Assembly: GCF_003289965.1 (NCBI RefSeq)
Contig: NZ_QMBQ01000006.1
Coordinates: 186,001-250,000 of the forward strand
Source: Mesorhizobium atlanticum
Lineage (GTDB): Bacteria; Pseudomonadota; Alphaproteobacteria; Rhizobiales; Rhizobiaceae
Direction: 5' to 3'
Length of the DNA stretch: 64,000 nucleotides
Positions 10,486-19,648 of this stretch are shown piece by piece. The translations under genes were made by a program, and so were the position numbers. The notes beneath the pieces were generated by a model, which saw only the letters and a program-made list of their open reading frames with translations, made no database searches and was not told where the DNA came from. Positions within the stretch are counted from its first letter, which is position 1. Each line of letters opens with the position of its first letter.

Positions 10486-11666
10486 TACTCCCTATTCGCT
10501 CTCTTGATGCACCCCATCACCACCTCGGCGGCGATATCGCCGGAGGGCCGCTCGGTCGCCATGCGCCGGGCAATTTCGGCAAAGCCCGCCTTTTGCCAGG
10601 CACGCATGCCGGTGTCGGCAAACAGGGCCTCAAGTTGCCGGGCAAGGTTCTCCGGCCGGACATACTGATCGTAGAATTCCGGAACCAGCGTGCGGTCGGA
10701 AATGAGGTTGGGCAGCAGGGCCGACCAAGTCGTCACCATATGCTGCAGCAGCTGGCGCGCAATCGGGTCGAGCTTGTAGCAGGAAACCATCGGAACGCCG
10801 GCAAGCGCCAACTCGAGCGATACCGTTCCGGACGCGATCAATGCCGCATCGGCCTTGCCGAAGGCCTGCCACTTGCGCTCCGGCTCGGTGATGATTTCCG
10901 GCTTGTCGTCCCAACTGGCGACCGAAGCCTTCACCAGCTCGGTGACGTGCGGCACCGTCGGCAACAGCAGGCGCAGGCGATGGCCGCGTTGGCGCAGCGC
11001 CGACATCACCTTGCCGAATGGTTCCATCAGCCGGCGGACCTCGCCGCGGCGCGAGCCGGGCAGCACCAGCACCGTCTTGACGCGGTCGTCGGAGAGGTCG
11101 CGCGGCTGGCTCTGCGCCTTGGCGGCGCTAAGCACGCCCGGATCCCGCGTCAGCCGGTGACCGACATAAGTGCCCGGTGGTCCGCCGAGCCGGGCAAGCG
11201 CCTTCACCTCGAACGGCAGGATGCACAGGATATGATCGACATAGGGCTTCATCGCCACTGCCCTGCCGGGTCGCCAGGCCCATACGCTCGGGCAGACATA
11301 GTGGATGACCGGAATGGCCGGCGCCGTGGCGCGGACCTTCTTCGCGACGCGCAGCGAAAAGTCGGGACTGTCGATAGTGACGAGGCAATCAGGCCGCTCG
11401 GTCGCGATCATCGCCGCCGTCTGATTGATGCGGCGCATCAGCCGCGGCAGGTCGCGCAGCACCGCGCTGAAACCCATCAGCGCGATCTCGCCGCTGTCGA
11501 ACAGTGGCGTCAGCCCCAATTGCTGCAGGTGCCGGCCACCGATGCCGACAAGCTGAACCTTGCGGCCGGTCGTACGCTCAAGCGCCAACACGACATCGGC
11601 GCCGAGCAGATCGCCGGATTCCTCGCCGGCGACGATCGCAATCCTCAGCGGCTTGTCATTGCTCAT
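10485..11666 (-). CDS. lpxB: Lipid-A-disaccharide synthase
   Basis: A 393-residue GT19 glycosyltransferase beginning with the nucleotide-sugar fold motif AGEESGD. It has VCPSVWAWRPGR mid-protein and GTVSLELAL near the C-terminus, all characteristic of LpxB. It joins UDP-2,3-diacylglucosamine and lipid X to form the lipid A disaccharide at the inner membrane. ATG 11666 (MSNDKPL) overlaps the lpxI end by 11 bp, which implies translational coupling. It is the last gene of the lpxD-fabZ-lpxA-lpxI-lpxB run. Confidence 0.96.
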   Translation of the reverse strand: MSNDKPLRIAIVAGEESGDLLGADVVLALERTTGRKVQLVGIGGRHLQQLGLTPLFDSGEIALMGFSAVLRDLPRLMRRINQTAAMIATERPDCLVTIDSPDFSLRVAKKVRATAPAIPVIHYVCPSVWAWRPGRAVAMKPYVDHILCILPFEVKALARLGGPPGTYVGHRLTRDPGVLSAAKAQSQPRDLSDDRVKTVLVLPGSRRGEVRRLMEPFGKVMSALRQRGHRLRLLLPTVPHVTELVKASVASWDDKPEIITEPERKWQAFGKADAALIASGTVSLELALAGVPMVSCYKLDPIARQLLQHMVTTWSALLPNLISDRTLVPEFYDQYVRPENLARQLEALFADTGMRAWQKAGFAEIARRMATERPSGDIAAEVVMGCIKRANRE

Positions 11667-12570
11667 TGGCCGGCTCCGTTGCGGGCAGTCCAATGACAAA
11701 CAGGCCGAGCGCATTGGCGCGCGCGATGGTTACCGGCCCTTCGAGGATGAGCGAGCGGCCGGCTTCGATGGCGATGCCGGCAAGTCCGGCGGCATGCGCA
11801 GCTTCGACGGTCTGGGGACCGATCGACGGCAGATCGGCGCGAAGCTCCTGGCCGGGCTTGGCGCATTTGACCAGAACGCCGCGCGTCTTGCCGGCGAGCC
11901 TGCCATGGTTGCGCAATTGCCTTGTTCGCTCGAGCAATCCGTTGGTGCCTTCGATGCCTTCCAGCGCGATCGCCCGGCCGCCGATCGCGACCGCGGCCTG
12001 GCCGATATCCAACGCGCCGATCGCCTTCGCCGCAGCCCGCGCCGCCTCGATGTCACGCCAGTCGGATTTGCGCGGCTCCGCCTTGGTCAGCGGGCCACCG
12101 CTCGCAAGCAGTTCAGGCACGATCTCGTGCGCTCCGACGACCTTGATGCCCCGCTTTTCCAGAAATCGCGTCAGGATCCTCAGCAAGCCATCGTCGCCGC
12201 GCGCCAGCCCCATGACCACCGTAGGCACGACGGCCAGCAGGCCAAGGCTCGGTCGCATGCCAGTCAATTTCGGCCTGCGCCTGATCTCGCCGGCCAGCAC
12301 GAGATGGCTGATCCGTTTGCGCTTCAGCAGCGGGACCAGCGAGCCGAAGTCTTCGAGAGCAAGCTTCTCGGTTTCGTAAGCGGCGAGGTCCGACTTGCGG
12401 TCGACTTCGCCCTCGGCCGCGATGATGACAGGCGGGTACCCTTGCTTTGCCAAGCTCGCGGCGACTTCCACCGGCAGACTACCGCCGCCGGCGATGATGC
12501 CGATCCTGGCGCCCGGCGCGAGGTCTAGCTTCGTCCCGGCCGCTTCAAACCTCGTCATCGCCGCTGTCAT
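11656..12570 (-). CDS. lpxI: UDP-2,3-diacylglucosamine pyrophosphatase LpxI (DUF1009)
   Basis: A ~304-residue protein of the LpxI family, the alphaproteobacterial replacement for LpxH. It has the N-terminal GIIAGGGSLP motif, IGGRAIALEGIEGT, and the C-terminal GPQTVEAAHAAGLAG typical of this family. It hydrolyses UDP-2,3-diacylglucosamine to lipid X. The start is uncertain: GTG 12582, ATG 12570 and ATG 12558 are all possible and all overlap the end of lpxA. Position between lpxA and lpxB supports the role. Confidence 0.93.
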   Translation of the reverse strand: MTAAMTRFEAAGTKLDLAPGARIGIIAGGGSLPVEVAASLAKQGYPPVIIAAEGEVDRKSDLAAYETEKLALEDFGSLVPLLKRKRISHLVLAGEIRRRPKLTGMRPSLGLLAVVPTVVMGLARGDDGLLRILTRFLEKRGIKVVGAHEIVPELLASGGPLTKAEPRKSDWRDIEAARAAAKAIGALDIGQAAVAIGGRAIALEGIEGTNGLLERTRQLRNHGRLAGKTRGVLVKCAKPGQELRADLPSIGPQTVEAAHAAGLAGIAIEAGRSLILEGPVTIARANALGLFVIGLPATEPANEQ

Positions 12571-13390
12571 CGTCGCCGCCACCCTTCAGCGGCGGGACCG
12601 CATAGTGCCGCTTGCCGCCGCTGGCGATGAAGTCGATCATCTTCATGGCGGCAGGAGACGAGGAGCCAAATTCCGCCCTGGCGAGATCGATATTCTCCGC
12701 GACGCTGCGGGAACGGTCGAAAATCGACCGGTAGACTTTGCGCAGCAGGTAGATTTCCGAGCGCGGCAGGCCGGAACGCTTCAGCCCGACGATGTTCAGG
12801 CCGCGCAGCTTGGCACGGTTGCCGGCGGCGATCGCGTAGGGAATGATATCGCCGACAACCGCCGAGCAGCCGCCGATGAAAGCGTTGTCGCCAATGCGCA
12901 CGAACTGGTGAACGGCGGTCAGGCCGCCGATATAGACGCTGTCACCTATCTCGCAATGGCCGCCCAGCGTCGCGCCATTGGCGAAGGTCGCGTTCTTGCC
13001 GACGACGCAATCATGGGCGATGTGAGCATAGGCAAGGAAATTGCCGTTGTCGCCGACAGTCGTCTCGCCGCGGCTGGAATCGGTGCCGACATGCATCGTG
13101 ACGCCTTCGCGGATGGTGCAGTTCTCGCCAATGACCAGCGTGGTGCGTCCGCCCTTGTGCTTGGTGTTCTGCGGCGGCGCGCCGAGCGTAGCCATCGGAT
13201 AGACCTTTGTTCCGGCTCCGATGGTTGTTGCGCCCATCACCGACACATGGCTGACCAGCTCGACGCGGTCGCCGATGATTGAATCGGCGCTGATATGGCA
13301 AAAGGGTCCGATGCGGACACCTTTGCCGAGCCGGGCTCCTTCTTCGACGATCGAGGAAGGATGAATGGATGTCTCGACTTTCATGAGCAT
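12545..13390 (-). CDS. lpxA: UDP-N-acetylglucosamine acyltransferase
   Basis: About 280 residues of left-handed beta-helix hexapeptide repeats with the LpxA pattern, including VSVMGATTIG, ENCTIREGVTMH and AYAHIAHDCVVG with the catalytic His. An alpha-helical C-terminal domain follows. It transfers a 3-hydroxyacyl chain from ACP to UDP-GlcNAc, the first lipid A step. Starts at 13390 and 13384 (MLMK) cannot be separated. The C-terminal ~12 residues are Gly/Asp-rich, an unusual tail that overlaps the lpxI start region. Confidence 0.96.
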   Translation of the reverse strand: MLMKVETSIHPSSIVEEGARLGKGVRIGPFCHISADSIIGDRVELVSHVSVMGATTIGAGTKVYPMATLGAPPQNTKHKGGRTTLVIGENCTIREGVTMHVGTDSSRGETTVGDNGNFLAYAHIAHDCVVGKNATFANGATLGGHCEIGDSVYIGGLTAVHQFVRIGDNAFIGGCSAVVGDIIPYAIAAGNRAKLRGLNIVGLKRSGLPRSEIYLLRKVYRSIFDRSRSVAENIDLARAEFGSSSPAAMKMIDFIASGGKRHYAVPPLKGGGDDDSGDDEV

Positions 13391-13399
13391 TTCAAATCG

Positions 13400-13861
13400 T
13401 CAGTCGGTAATCATCATGGCCGAAACCTCGGCTTCGGCGGCTTTCGCCCCGTCAACCATTGCCTCGCAGGCGAATTTCAGCAGATTGCCGCGTTTCTTGA
13501 TCTTCTTGACGTGGATTCTGAGTTGGTCTCCCGGAACCACCGGCTTGCGGAATTTCGCGTTGTCGATGGTCATGAAATAAACCAGCGAGGGCTTTTCAGC
13601 ATTGAGGGTGCGAATGCAGATCGCTCCGGCGGTCTGGGCCATCGCCTCGATGATCAGCACGCCGGGCATGACCGGCTGTTGCGGAAAGTGGCCCTGGAAA
13701 TGCGGCTCGTTGATGGTCACGTTCTTGATGCCGACAGCGGATTCGTCGCCGTCGATGTCGACGATCCGATCGATCAGCAGGAACGGATAGCGGTGCGGCA
13801 GAAGCTTCATCAGCCCCATGATGTCGACCGCCTCGAGTGTCGTTGCCACCATATCAGCCAT
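13400..13861 (-). CDS. fabZ: 3-hydroxyacyl-[acyl-carrier-protein] dehydratase
   Basis: A 153-residue hot-dog-fold dehydratase. The active-site motif HFQGHFPQQPVMPG carries the catalytic His, followed by LIIEAMAQ with the acidic partner. It dehydrates 3-hydroxyacyl-ACP in fatty-acid elongation and competes with LpxA and LpxD for 3-hydroxyacyl-ACP, which explains its place inside the lipid A run. Its ATG overlaps the lpxD stop by 8 bp. Confidence 0.97.
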   Translation of the reverse strand: MADMVATTLEAVDIMGLMKLLPHRYPFLLIDRIVDIDGDESAVGIKNVTINEPHFQGHFPQQPVMPGVLIIEAMAQTAGAICIRTLNAEKPSLVYFMTIDNAKFRKPVVPGDQLRIHVKKIKKRGNLLKFACEAMVDGAKAAEAEVSAMMITD

Positions 13862-14909
13862 TTCCGTCGCCTTGCTTGCGCGTCCTGGCCATCTTGCGCA
13901 GCATCGCTATCTCGCGCATGGCTTCCGCCATCGGCTGTGCCGGATAGCCTCCCCAGATCTCGCCTGCCGGCACGTTGTTCATGAATCCACTTCTCGCAGC
14001 AAGCTTGGCCCCCGGCCCGATGGTCAAATGATCGGCGAGGCCGACACCGCCACCCATGGTGACGTTGTCGCCGACGACGACGGAACCGGAAATACCCGAA
14101 AGGCCCGCTATAATGCAATTGCGCCCGATACGAACATTGTGGGCGATCTGCACCAGATTGTCGATCTTGGTGCCTTGGCCGATGATGGTATCGGACATCG
14201 CGCCGCGGTCGACGGTCGAATTGGAGCCGATCTCGACGTCGTCCTGGATGATGACGCGCCCGATCTGCGGCACGCGTTCAGGTCCCTTGGCGCCGCCCAC
14301 GAAGCCGAAACCGTCCTGGCCGATCCTTGCGCCGCCATGGATGATGACACGATTGCCGACAAGCGCATATTGGATGCTGGCGCCCGGGCCGACGAACCCG
14401 TCGCGGCCGATCTGGCAGGAGCGGCCAACAACGGCGTGAGGCGCGATGACGGTGCCGCTGCCGATGGACACGCCGGGACCGATCACGGCGCCCGCTTCGA
14501 CGATCGCTCCTTCCTCGATATGTGCGGACGCATCGACAAAGGCATGCGCCGAGATGCCGGTTTCTCCGGTCATTGGCCCCGGAGTTGCTGCGTGCGGAAA
14601 CAAAAGGCGCCCGACCATCGCGAAAGCCTGTTGCGGACGAGGATGCATAAGCACCGCGACCCCTGGCGGCGCCTTGCTGGCAAAATCGGCGGGACACAGG
14701 ACCGCGGCGGCCCTCAGCGACGGCATCAGCGCGAAATTGCGTTTCCCGTCGACAAAGACGAGCGCGCCGTCGCCGCCCTCATTGGCGGGAGCCAGCGCTT
14801 CGATGGCAATTTCAGCCTGGGCGGTATCAAGCAGGCTGGCGCCGGTCAGATTCGCGACCTCGCCAGCCGTATACCGGCGTGAAGGCGCGAAGAACACCGG
14901 ATCGGTCAT
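13854..14909 (-). CDS. lpxD: UDP-3-O-(3-hydroxyacyl)glucosamine N-acyltransferase
   Basis: A 351-residue acyltransferase with an N-terminal uridine-binding domain (about 1-110). A long hexapeptide-repeat helix follows, including GRDGFVGPGASI, GQDGFGF and the catalytic-His region VQIAHNVRIG. It adds the N-linked 3-hydroxyacyl chain of lipid A. Its end overlaps fabZ and it follows bamA by about 80 bp containing a hairpin, so it may be transcribed with bamA at reduced level. Confidence 0.97.
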   Translation of the reverse strand: MTDPVFFAPSRRYTAGEVANLTGASLLDTAQAEIAIEALAPANEGGDGALVFVDGKRNFALMPSLRAAAVLCPADFASKAPPGVAVLMHPRPQQAFAMVGRLLFPHAATPGPMTGETGISAHAFVDASAHIEEGAIVEAGAVIGPGVSIGSGTVIAPHAVVGRSCQIGRDGFVGPGASIQYALVGNRVIIHGGARIGQDGFGFVGGAKGPERVPQIGRVIIQDDVEIGSNSTVDRGAMSDTIIGQGTKIDNLVQIAHNVRIGRNCIIAGLSGISGSVVVGDNVTMGGGVGLADHLTIGPGAKLAARSGFMNNVPAGEIWGGYPAQPMAEAMREIAMLRKMARTRKQGDGNG

Positions 14910-14946
14910 TCCAGAAGCAATATCCAGCTGGGTCGGCTCAGTCTAG

Positions 14947-14969
14947 TCCGGGCCGTCAGGCGGCCCGGA
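14947..14969 (-). terminator. GC hairpin between bamA and lpxD (attenuator-like)
   Basis: TCCGGGCCG and CGGCCCGGA form a 9-bp stem around a 5-nt loop just after the bamA stop. No T-run follows on the minus strand, so it more likely acts as a partial terminator or 3'-end stabiliser than a full stop. Confidence 0.4.
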
Positions 14970-14987
14970 TTCGTCGCGACCGCGAAA

Positions 14988-17354
14988 TCAGAAGCGGGTC
15001 GCAATACCGAAGTTGAATTCCTGCACGTTGTCGGTCGACTCTTTCTTGACCGGGATCGCATAGTCGATGCGGATCGGACCGAACGGGGAGGCCCACATCA
15101 GGCCGACACCGACCGAAGCGCGAAGCTTCATGCCGGCCGAAGCCGAGTCGACACCGACAAGGTTGTTGCCATAAAGCGTAGCCGCGTCAGCGAATACAGC
15201 GCCGCGCAGGCCGAAGCTCTCGGGAATGACCGGCAGCGGGAACTGGGCTTCAGCCGAAGCATTGAAGTACGTCGAACCGCCGAGATGGTCCCCGCTGGTG
15301 CCAGAAGCCACTGGCCCGATACCGCCATATTCGAAGCCACGGATCATGCGGTCATTGCTCTGGAAATAGTCGAAGATGCGCAGATCACCATTGCCGTAAC
15401 CAGCGATGTAGCCGGCGCCGCCGGAAACCAAGCCAACCAAGTCCAGTTGCTCCGACAAGGTCTGGTAGACACTAGCGCGCCCGGTCACCTTCACCCACTT
15501 GGCGTCGCCACCAAGGCCGGCGAATTCGGTGGTACCGGTGATGTAGAGACCCTCATGCGGGTTCTTCATGTCGTCGATGGTGTTGTAGACAAGGCCCAAG
15601 CTGACCGATGACTTCAGCCACGGGCTTTCTGCAATACCAGCCTGAATTGGCGCAGAAACATCGCACTTGGACAGATTAAGGGTCCCATCAGGATTCAAGC
15701 AATTATCTGGATAGGAATACTTTTCCTGCGAGATGTTGTACGCTAGCTGCGTCGAAATGCTGTCGGTGATCGGCAGGCCGAACCGAACCGTCGCGCCGGT
15801 GACGTCGGTGTCGTAGTGGCTATACTCGCGGGTCGACTTGTAGATGTCGAAGCCCGCCGCGATGCGCCGTCCGAGGAAATATGGCTCGGTGAAGGAGACA
15901 GCGAAGTCGCGCGAATGCTTGCCGCCGCCGGCCGACAGCTTGATGTACTGGCCACGGCCGAGGAAGTTGCGTTCGGTGATCGAGCCTTCGATGGACGGGC
16001 CGGGCGTGTCGCCGCCGGTCGAATAACCAGCACCGACCGAGAATTCGCCGGTCGACTTCTCAACCACGGTGACGACGAGCACGACCTGGTCGGGCGCCGA
16101 GCCCGGAACCGTCGAGATATCGACGGACTGGAAGTAATCAAGGTTTTCCAGCCGCTTCTTCGCGCGCTGGATGAGGACCTGGTTGAAGGCGTCGCCCTCG
16201 CTGACATCGAATTCGCGACGGATGACATAGTCGCGCGTGCGGTCGTTGCCGCGGATTTCGATGCGCTCGATATAGGCCTTGGTGCCCTGGTCGATCGTGT
16301 AGACGACCGAAATGGTGTGGTTCTCGAAATTGCGGTCGCCGCGCGGCGTCACCTGGGCGAAGGCATAGCCCGAGCCCGCGACCTTCTCGGTCAGGGCGAC
16401 GATCGAGTCCTCGACGTCCTTGGCGTTATAGACGTCGCCCTTATGAGTTTCGACGACCGATTGCAGCGACTTCGAATCGACCTCGGGGATGGTGCTTTCC
16501 ACGCTGACGTCGCCGAACGTGTAGCGGTCGCCTTCCTGCACCGTGATGGTGACCGTGTACTTGTTCGTGGTGTCGTCGAGCTCGCCGACGGCGGACACGA
16601 CCTGGAAGTCGGCATAGCCATGATTGTAGTAGAAGCGGCGCAGGAGCTCCTGGTCGGCGCGCAGCTTGTCCTCGTCATAGACGTCGTCGCGCAAAACGAA
16701 GGACAGCCAGGACGAGCGCTTGGTGTTGATGACGTCGGAAAGGCGACGGCTCGAATAAGCGTGGTTGCCCACGAAATTAATGGCCGCGATCTGGGTGCGA
16801 CCGCCTTCGTTGATGTTGAAGACCACGTTCACCCGGTTGTCGCCGAGATCCATGATCTGCGTGGTCACGGCGGCGTCGTCACGACCGATGCGCCTGTAGG
16901 CGGCCTTCACCGCCTCGACATCCGCATCGAGCGCCTGCTGCGAGAACGTCGCGCGCGGCTTCAGCTGGATAGCGGCCTGAAGCGCGTTGTCCTTGATCTT
17001 CTTGTTGCCCTGGAACAGGACCTGATTGACGACCTTGTACTCCGAGACCTTGACGACCAGGCTCGAACCGACCTGGTTGATCTTAACGTCCGAAAACAAC
17101 CCAGTGCCGAACAACGCCTTGACGGCTTCGTCGATATCGGAGCTGGAGAAGGGCTTGCCCGGCTTGATCGAGATGTAATTGCGAATGGTCTCCGCATCGA
17201 CCCGCTGGTTGCCGCTGACCTCGACACGCGAAATGACCGCGGCCTCGGCCACCGAGGTGGCAGCGAACTGCACTGCGAGCGCGCCTGGCACGACCAGAGC
17301 GGCGGACAAAGCCGCCGCGGAAGCGGCGCTCAGAAATTTGGATGCTGCCTTCAT
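14988..17354 (-). CDS. bamA: Outer membrane protein assembly factor BamA (Omp85)
   Basis: A 788-residue protein. It starts with a signal peptide (MKAASKFLSAASAAALSAAL..., Ala-rich to about residue 40), then five POTRA repeats to about residue 440. It ends in a 16-strand beta-barrel domain that terminates in Phe (IATRF), as outer-membrane barrels do. It inserts beta-barrel proteins into the outer membrane. ATG 17354 follows AAAGGTAC; an upstream ATG would add 11 residues before the signal peptide and is rejected. It lies between rseP and lpxD, the common alphaproteobacterial order. Confidence 0.96.
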   Translation of the reverse strand: MKAASKFLSAASAAALSAALVVPGALAVQFAATSVAEAAVISRVEVSGNQRVDAETIRNYISIKPGKPFSSSDIDEAVKALFGTGLFSDVKINQVGSSLVVKVSEYKVVNQVLFQGNKKIKDNALQAAIQLKPRATFSQQALDADVEAVKAAYRRIGRDDAAVTTQIMDLGDNRVNVVFNINEGGRTQIAAINFVGNHAYSSRRLSDVINTKRSSWLSFVLRDDVYDEDKLRADQELLRRFYYNHGYADFQVVSAVGELDDTTNKYTVTITVQEGDRYTFGDVSVESTIPEVDSKSLQSVVETHKGDVYNAKDVEDSIVALTEKVAGSGYAFAQVTPRGDRNFENHTISVVYTIDQGTKAYIERIEIRGNDRTRDYVIRREFDVSEGDAFNQVLIQRAKKRLENLDYFQSVDISTVPGSAPDQVVLVVTVVEKSTGEFSVGAGYSTGGDTPGPSIEGSITERNFLGRGQYIKLSAGGGKHSRDFAVSFTEPYFLGRRIAAGFDIYKSTREYSHYDTDVTGATVRFGLPITDSISTQLAYNISQEKYSYPDNCLNPDGTLNLSKCDVSAPIQAGIAESPWLKSSVSLGLVYNTIDDMKNPHEGLYITGTTEFAGLGGDAKWVKVTGRASVYQTLSEQLDLVGLVSGGAGYIAGYGNGDLRIFDYFQSNDRMIRGFEYGGIGPVASGTSGDHLGGSTYFNASAEAQFPLPVIPESFGLRGAVFADAATLYGNNLVGVDSASAGMKLRASVGVGLMWASPFGPIRIDYAIPVKKESTDNVQEFNFGIATRF

Positions 17355-17572
17355 CGGGCTTTTGTACCTTTTTCTCGTAGTCCCCACGGCGAGAAAACCG
17401 GACGTGCGGTATTTTCCCTTACCGTATTAACCGGATTTTCCCTACACGCAAGGCTCCCGGTTAATTTGTATTTACTTAACCGTACCGCGTGGCTTTCGCG
17501 TCACGCATATCCCCACGCATGGTAAACGGCATCTCAATATGGGTGGGGCTGAAGCCAAATTTCTTCATGATT

Positions 17573-18715
17573 TCAGCACCCAAACAGATCATTCCAAAAA
17601 ACGAAGCCCATGAAACCGAGCACCAGGAACAAGCCGGTCCGATAGGCCATCTCCATCATTCGCTCAGAAACGGGCCGCCTTATGACCGCCTCCACGCCGT
17701 AGAACAACAGGTGGCCGCCGTCGAGAGGGGGAATCGGCAGCAGATTGAGAAATCCTATCCCGACTGACAGAAATGCAACAAGCTGCACCAGCCACTCGAA
17801 GCCAAGCTTGGCCGCCTGACCCGACATCTTGGCGATCTTGATCGGGCCGCCCAACTGGCATTTGTCCTCGCGCCCAAGCGCAAAGCGCTGCAGGAACTGG
17901 CCGGTGCGCTCGATCACATGTCCGGTTTCCTCGACCGCCGCCACCACGGCGCCGGCCGGTGTGTAGGAGATCAGGCGTGGCTGGCCGAGCTCGGCATTGT
18001 TGACGACGCCGATAACCGCAACCTTGACCTTGTTGCCCAGCGCATCCTGCTGCTCCATGGGCTCCGGTGTCGCCGTCACGTCGATTTCCTTGCCGTCGCG
18101 CAGCATGGTGAAGTTGATGGCATCGCCTGCCCTGCCTGAAACCAGGCGCTGCACATCGGCGAAGGTCTCCACCTTGCTGCCGTCGACTTTGACGAATCGG
18201 TCGCCAGGCAGGATTCCGGCTTTCTCCGCCGGACTGCCCGCGGTGACCTGGGCCACCGTAGGTTCCAGAACCGGACGGCCATAAAGGGAAAACAACACCG
18301 CAAACACGGCGATCGTCAGTAGGAAATTGAACAGCGGCCCCGCAACGACGGTCGCGGCGCGTTTCCATATGGGCTGCGTGTGGAAGGCGACCTCGCGCTC
18401 GGCGTCGGTCAATGATTCGATCTCCTCGGCGCTGGGCTGGCTCGACGTCGCATTCATGTCGCCGACGAATTTGACGTAGCCGCCAAGCGGAATGGCGCAA
18501 AGCTTCCAGCGCGTCCCGTGGCGATCGTTAAAGCCGACCAGCTCGGGGCCGAAGCCGATGGAAAAGGCCTTCACGCCGATGCCGCACCAGCGGCCGATGA
18601 GGTAGTGGCCCATCTCGTGGACGAACACGACGATGGTCAGCACGAACAGAAACGGCACGAGCGTGCCAAGGACGAAGCCTTGCGTGCTGAAGACCGCGTG
18701 AAAGATGTCGTTCAA
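17573..18715 (-). CDS. rseP: RIP-family site-2 zinc metalloprotease RseP
   Basis: A 380-residue membrane protease with the zinc motif HEMGH at 33-37 in the first helix. A central PDZ domain holds AGSPAEKAGILPGDR, and the C-terminal motif LLPIPPLDGGHLL supplies the third ligand. It performs intramembrane proteolysis of anti-sigma factors or other membrane substrates. About 220 bp separate it from bamA. The gap to cdsA upstream is only 105 bp; dxr, often found here in other proteobacteria, is absent. Confidence 0.95.
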   Translation of the reverse strand: MNDIFHAVFSTQGFVLGTLVPFLFVLTIVVFVHEMGHYLIGRWCGIGVKAFSIGFGPELVGFNDRHGTRWKLCAIPLGGYVKFVGDMNATSSQPSAEEIESLTDAEREVAFHTQPIWKRAATVVAGPLFNFLLTIAVFAVLFSLYGRPVLEPTVAQVTAGSPAEKAGILPGDRFVKVDGSKVETFADVQRLVSGRAGDAINFTMLRDGKEIDVTATPEPMEQQDALGNKVKVAVIGVVNNAELGQPRLISYTPAGAVVAAVEETGHVIERTGQFLQRFALGREDKCQLGGPIKIAKMSGQAAKLGFEWLVQLVAFLSVGIGFLNLLPIPPLDGGHLLFYGVEAVIRRPVSERMMEMAYRTGLFLVLGFMGFVFWNDLFGC

Positions 18716-18820
18716 GTCATGCCCTCAAATTCGCCCGCACACGACACTCCGCCGCGACTGTGGCATCAATCCGGGCGAAACCGTGGCGCGCGCCGTTTTT
18801 CGCCTTGCCCGTATCGTCGT

Positions 18821-19636
18821 TCAGTTCGGAAACAGCCCCAATGCCGGATGCTCGGCGCCCGCCGAGACCCAACCAATGACGTACAGCGCGAACGCGGCCG
18901 CGACAAGCCCGTCGACCCTGTCCATGACCCCGCCATGACCGGGAATGAGGTTGCTCGAATCCTTGGCGCCGTGCCGGCGCTTGACCCAGGATTCGAACAG
19001 GTCGCCGATCTGCGAAACGATCGAAAGCGCCAGCGCCACGAAACCGAGCTGGGCGAGATTGCCGGCGCCGGCTGCAATAGCCAGCAGCAGTCCGGCGGCA
19101 AGACCGCCAACCGCGCCCCCCAACGCACCGCTCTGCGTCTTGCCGGGAGAAATCGACGGCGCGAGTTTCGGGCCGCCGACCGCACGGCCAACGAAATAGG
19201 CCGCAATATCCGTCGCCCAAACCACGGCGAACAGGAAGAGAATCGCTATCAGGCCGGAATGGCTGCCGTCGCGCAGATAGGCGAGCGAAAAGCCGGAAAG
19301 AGCTGCATAAGCCACTCCGGAGGCTTCCCAATCCGCTGCACCCTTGATGCGGGCGGCGACGGCTGTGATCGCCACCAGGATCACGACCAACAGCAACAGC
19401 CACAGGGCCGGCACGCCGGCAATCAGCGCGACGATGAAGACCAGAATCAGCGCTTCCGGTAGAAAGCCGAGCGCCGCGCCATTCCCAGGACGCGCCATGC
19501 GGGTCCATTCATAGAAGATCAGCGCCGCGATTCCCGCGCAGAACAGCCGGAACGGCAATCCGCCGAGCCAGGTGAGCACAAGCGTCAGCGCCGCCATCAC
19601 GATTGCCGAGATGACGCGCTGCTGGAGGTTGCTCAT
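18821..19636 (-). CDS. cdsA: Phosphatidate cytidylyltransferase
   Basis: A 271-residue polytopic membrane enzyme with the C-terminal CDP-alcohol signature region SQIGDLFESWVKRR followed by KDSSNLIPGHGGVMDR. It makes CDP-diacylglycerol for phospholipid synthesis. The start at ATG 19636 (MSNLQQR) overlaps nothing; a start four codons upstream is possible. It follows uppS by 12 bp. Confidence 0.94.
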   Translation of the reverse strand: MSNLQQRVISAIVMAALTLVLTWLGGLPFRLFCAGIAALIFYEWTRMARPGNGAALGFLPEALILVFIVALIAGVPALWLLLLVVILVAITAVAARIKGAADWEASGVAYAALSGFSLAYLRDGSHSGLIAILFLFAVVWATDIAAYFVGRAVGGPKLAPSISPGKTQSGALGGAVGGLAAGLLLAIAAGAGNLAQLGFVALALSIVSQIGDLFESWVKRRHGAKDSSNLIPGHGGVMDRVDGLVAAAFALYVIGWVSAGAEHPALGLFPN

Positions 19637-19648
19637 GCGTGGCGGCAC

